From contig NZ_JAHAIF010000078.1 in NCBI RefSeq assembly GCF_018372875.1, forward strand, positions 1-9,093: a stretch of 9,093 nucleotides of DNA, read 5' to 3'. This document shows, piece after piece, positions 7,159-9,093 of this stretch. Source of the DNA: Clostridium sp. (GTDB taxonomy: Bacteria > Bacillota > Clostridia > Clostridiales > Clostridiaceae). The notes under the pieces were generated by a model, which saw only the letters and a list, made by a program, of their open reading frames with translations, was not told the origin of the DNA and ran no database searches. Position 1 is the first letter of the stretch, and each line of letters begins with the position of its first letter. A program made the position numbers and the translations under genes.

Positions 7159-7359
7159 GAAATATCCGCGGTACCACTCTAGTTGCAAAAAATGCCACTC
7201 AACTTTTTAACGCAGTATTCTGCGGCCAATCTTACTCAATTCAGATGGCATCTCAGAGGCTCTCTTCCAAACTAACCTATTCACAGGGCTTACACCCTCC
7301 CCTGCTCGCTCTAGAAATCAGTTAGAGTACTCTTCTCTTCATCGATTTTCTATTATCTT
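7129..7359 (-). promoter_or_regulatory. T-box riboswitch leader of argS
   Basis: The leader carries the T-box sequence AGAGTGGTACCGCGG (7166-7180), where GGTACC-type bases bind the free tRNA 3' end. The Stem I 5' side contains GATG at its base and an AGTA loop-E-like element (7328-7331). Its distal part is CAGGG...GGTGTAAGCCCTG, and the 3' side has GTTAG, GGAA (7265-7268) and CATC. A separate hairpin CGCAG/CTGCG (7211-7224) lies downstream of Stem I. The specifier codon should follow the GGAA loop-E strand. An AGA arginine triplet occurs at 7263-7265 and again at 7261-7263, but the exact register is uncertain because a GAG can also be read. Uncharged tRNA, presumably tRNA-Arg judging by the gene controlled, would stabilise the antiterminator and allow argS transcription. 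Confidence 0.92.
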
Positions 7360-7365
7360 TTATAC

Positions 7366-7395
7366 ATTATACCTATAAATAACTTTTAATGTCAA
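7366..7395 (-). promoter_or_regulatory. Sigma-A promoter of the argS leader
   Basis: The minus strand has perfect TTGACA (7390-7395) and perfect TATAAT (7366-7371) separated by 18 bp. Transcription should start near 7359, which yields a leader of about 250 nt before the argS start codon. Confidence 0.88.
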
Positions 7396-7408
7396 TATTC
7401 ATTTTTCC

Positions 7409-7438
7409 ATAACATTTTTCTATACACTATAGTATAAT
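7409..7438 (+). promoter_or_regulatory. Possible promoter of the Ppx/GppA-HD gene
   Basis: An exact TATAAT (7433-7438) lies 34 nt ahead of the start codon. The best -35 is ATAACA (7409-7414, 4 of 6 consensus bases, 18-bp spacer). The -10 box forms the left edge of a 24-bp palindrome. It is divergent from the argS leader promoter, with about 13 bp between the two -35 regions. Confidence 0.45.
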
Positions 7439-7456
7439 AATAATATTATTATTATA
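7433..7456. repeat. Perfect 24-bp A/T palindrome upstream of the Ppx/GppA-HD gene
   Basis: The half-site TATAATAATAAT (7433-7444) is followed without spacer by its exact reverse complement (7445-7456). It overlaps the presumed -10 box and ends 4 nt before the ribosome site AAGGAG (7461-7466). It could be an operator or a 5'-UTR hairpin, or just low-complexity A/T sequence. Confidence 0.6.
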
Positions 7457-7472
7457 TCTTAAGGAGTTATTT

Positions 7473-8993
7473 ATGAATAGGGTTGGTGTTATAGACATAG
7501 GTTCTAATGCTATTAGATTTATGTTGACAGAAGTTGAGGAAGGTGGGTACTTTCGTATTATAGATGAATTGAGTACCACAGTTAGATTAGGATACGATTT
7601 AATTGATAATGATTTTATTTCTGATGAAAAGATACAAAAAACAATTAGCACCCTAACTACATTTAAGTCTCTTGCCTCTGTTTCTAATGTATGCGATATC
7701 GTAACTGTTGCTACTGAGTCATTAAGTGCTGCTACAAATAAGGATAGGTTTGTTAATACAATAAAAGAAGAACTAGATATGGATACTATTGTACTTTCAA
7801 GTGAAGAAGAACTTTATTTTAGTTACCTTGGTGTTACAAAAAGCATTTACTTTGATAATTCTCTTTTAGTTGATGTAGCTGGTACTTCTACTTATATAGC
7901 TTGGATATTAAATGGTGAAATAAAAGAAAGTACAACCTTACCTATAGGTAGCGTAAACTTAACATACAAGTATAATCTCCAAGATAGAATACTTAGAGAT
8001 GATTTAGATGCTGCTATTAGCAAAATTTATAGTGAACTATTAGAAATAGACTGGTTAGGAAACAATACTTTTGATTCTATAATTGGTGTAGGTGGCACAG
8101 TACGGGCTATTGCTAAAATGAATAGGATAAAAAATAGATATCCTTTTGACATTGCACATAACTACATAATGACTGATTATGATGTTCACGATATTTATAA
8201 TCTTTTAAAGAGCAAAGATTATAAGCTTAGAAATAAATTTGATGGTTTATCAAAAGAAAGAGCTGATATTATAGTTGGTGGAATTTCTATATTCCATGAA
8301 ATAATTAAGTATGTTAATGCATCAAAAATAATTGTGTCTGGTAGAGGACTTAGGGAAGGTATAATGTACGAGTACATAAATACTCACTTTAAGCCTATAG
8401 AGGATATACTAGATTATAGTATAAATGGTATATTAGAAGATCTTCATATTAATAAAGAACATGCTAAAAACGTGTATAATCTTAGTCAAAAACTATTTGA
8501 AGCTTTCAAACCATTACATCATTTAGACAATGAATATGACCACATAATAAAGACAGCTGCTATGTTACATGATTGTGGTACATCAATAGACTACTATAAT
8601 CACCATAAACATACTTTTTATATTATTTTAAACTCATATATTAACGGATTATCACATAAAGAGCTTTTAATGAGTGCATCAATTGCAGCATCTCACAGAA
8701 ATAATAGCTATCATGTAGCTTTACCTCAGTTTTGCTCAATAATAAATAAACTCGACTTCAAAGTTATTGAAGAATTAGGGATTATTTTAAAAATTGCTGA
8801 AGGCCTTGATAGAAGTCTTTCTGGTGCAGTAAAAGATTTAAGCGTATCTATAAATGAAGATACTGTTGAAATTCAATTATATTCTTGCTTAAATCTTGAT
8901 TTAGAAATTTCTCAAGCACTAAGATGTTCAGATAAATTTAAAGAAGTATACGGGAAAACCTTAAATATAAAAAAGGTTTACTCTAATAAATAG
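7473..8993 (+). CDS. Ppx/GppA-family protein with C-terminal HD domain (exopolyphosphatase-like)
   Basis: Protein of 506 residues: an ASKHA-fold Ppx/GppA module (about 1-305) joined to an HD-type helical module (about 320-500), as in long Ppx proteins. Visible family elements are VIDIGSNAIR (6-15), SSEEELYFSYLGV (109-121), LPIGSVNLT (156-164), GVGGTVRAIAK (205-215), KERADIIVGG (261-270) and SGRGLREG (289-296). The HD part has H330, MLHDCG with H366-D367, H408 and a late D446. The family hydrolyses polyphosphate or the pentaphosphate of pppGpp. Several usually conserved positions differ: IGSNS is IGSNA, the DIGGGSTE loop is DVAGTSTY (134-141), and the ATSAxR motif is ATESLS (80-85). Activity is therefore uncertain. 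ATG at 7473 follows AAGGAG with 6-nt spacing. No partner gene is visible in the window. Confidence 0.85.
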   Translation: MNRVGVIDIGSNAIRFMLTEVEEGGYFRIIDELSTTVRLGYDLIDNDFISDEKIQKTISTLTTFKSLASVSNVCDIVTVATESLSAATNKDRFVNTIKEELDMDTIVLSSEEELYFSYLGVTKSIYFDNSLLVDVAGTSTYIAWILNGEIKESTTLPIGSVNLTYKYNLQDRILRDDLDAAISKIYSELLEIDWLGNNTFDSIIGVGGTVRAIAKMNRIKNRYPFDIAHNYIMTDYDVHDIYNLLKSKDYKLRNKFDGLSKERADIIVGGISIFHEIIKYVNASKIIVSGRGLREGIMYEYINTHFKPIEDILDYSINGILEDLHINKEHAKNVYNLSQKLFEAFKPLHHLDNEYDHIIKTAAMLHDCGTSIDYYNHHKHTFYIILNSYINGLSHKELLMSASIAASHRNNSYHVALPQFCSIINKLDFKVIEELGIILKIAEGLDRSLSGAVKDLSVSINEDTVEIQLYSCLNLDLEISQALRCSDKFKEVYGKTLNIKKVYSNK

Positions 8994-8997
8994 GAAG

Positions 8998-9028
8998 GGG
9001 CTGTATCAAAATAAATTTGATACAATCC
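8998..9028 (+). repeat. Imperfect hairpin after the Ppx/GppA-HD gene
   Basis: GTATCAAA/TTTGATAC plus one T-A pair gives 9 continuous base pairs (9002-9010 with 9016-9024, ATAAA loop). After one mismatch it extends by a G-U and two G-C pairs to 8998-9028. No U-tract follows, so it is not a standard intrinsic terminator. It could stabilise the mRNA end or be a degenerate terminator. Confidence 0.6.
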
Positions 9029-9030
9029 GA

Positions 9031-9073
9031 TAAAAAGAAAGAAGAGAATTCATGAATTTGAATTCTCTTCTTT
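9031..9073 (-). terminator. Probable terminator of a minus-strand gene right of the window
   Basis: A perfect 14-bp stem (9038-9051 with 9060-9073) has an 8-nt loop. On the minus strand it is followed by TTTCTTTTTA after the core pairs, while on the plus strand it runs into CCG. The U-rich tail therefore points to minus-strand transcription arriving from beyond the right edge, convergent with the Ppx/GppA-HD gene. It may also help end that gene's transcript. Confidence 0.65.
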
Positions 9074-9093
9074 CCGTATAATATTAATATGAA

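Noticed and set aside
7427..7651. Minus-strand open frame overlapping the start of the Ppx/GppA-HD gene.
   Set aside because: Low-complexity, antisense to a recognisable N-terminus, and it would run over the divergent promoter region.
9058..9082. Possible plus-strand promoter TTGAAT ... TATAAT near the right edge.
   Set aside because: The spacer is only 13 bp and the -35 lies inside the terminator hairpin. The downstream gene is not visible.

Overview
The window looks like a chromosomal segment of a low-GC Firmicute, most likely Clostridium sensu stricto. The evidence is a very A/T-rich sequence, strong AGGAGG-type ribosome binding sites, U-tailed intrinsic terminators, a T-box-controlled aminoacyl-tRNA synthetase, and protein sequences that read as clostridial. 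I see no insertion sequence, phage gene, CRISPR array, tRNA or rRNA, so this reads as ordinary backbone. I do not see a clearly new multi-gene system.

Layout. Bases 1-55 carry a plus-strand terminator of a gene that lies left of the window. Bases 57-1629 hold a two-gene minus-strand unit: a HAD-IB phosphatase, followed 14 nt later by a DEDDy RNase-H-fold exonuclease, ending in its own terminator. A divergent promoter region (1630-1802) with a strong Fur box separates it from the plus-strand ferrous-iron operon feoA-feoB-small Cys-rich membrane protein (1803-3953), which ends in a perfect 10-bp terminator hairpin. A convergent minus-strand AI-2E/PerM-family permease (4136-5323) follows. Next is minus-strand argS (5420-7111), preceded by a 230-250-nt T-box leader with a consensus sigma-A promoter. 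Divergent from argS is a plus-strand Ppx/GppA-HD protein (7473-8993). The right edge carries two hairpins, one of which looks like the minus-strand terminator of a gene beyond the window.

Regulation that can be read directly: iron repression of feo by Fur; uncharged-tRNA control of argS by the T-box (arginine is inferred from the downstream gene); and intrinsic termination after every unit except the Ppx/GppA-HD gene, where no plus-strand terminator with a U-tail is visible. All three minus-strand genes other than argS start with non-ATG codons (GTG, GTG, TTG). The most interesting points are the eroded active-site motifs of the Ppx/GppA-HD protein, the Cys-rich third gene of the feo operon, the pairing of a DEDDy nuclease with a HAD phosphatase, and two terminator hairpins that contain the stop codon of their own gene.
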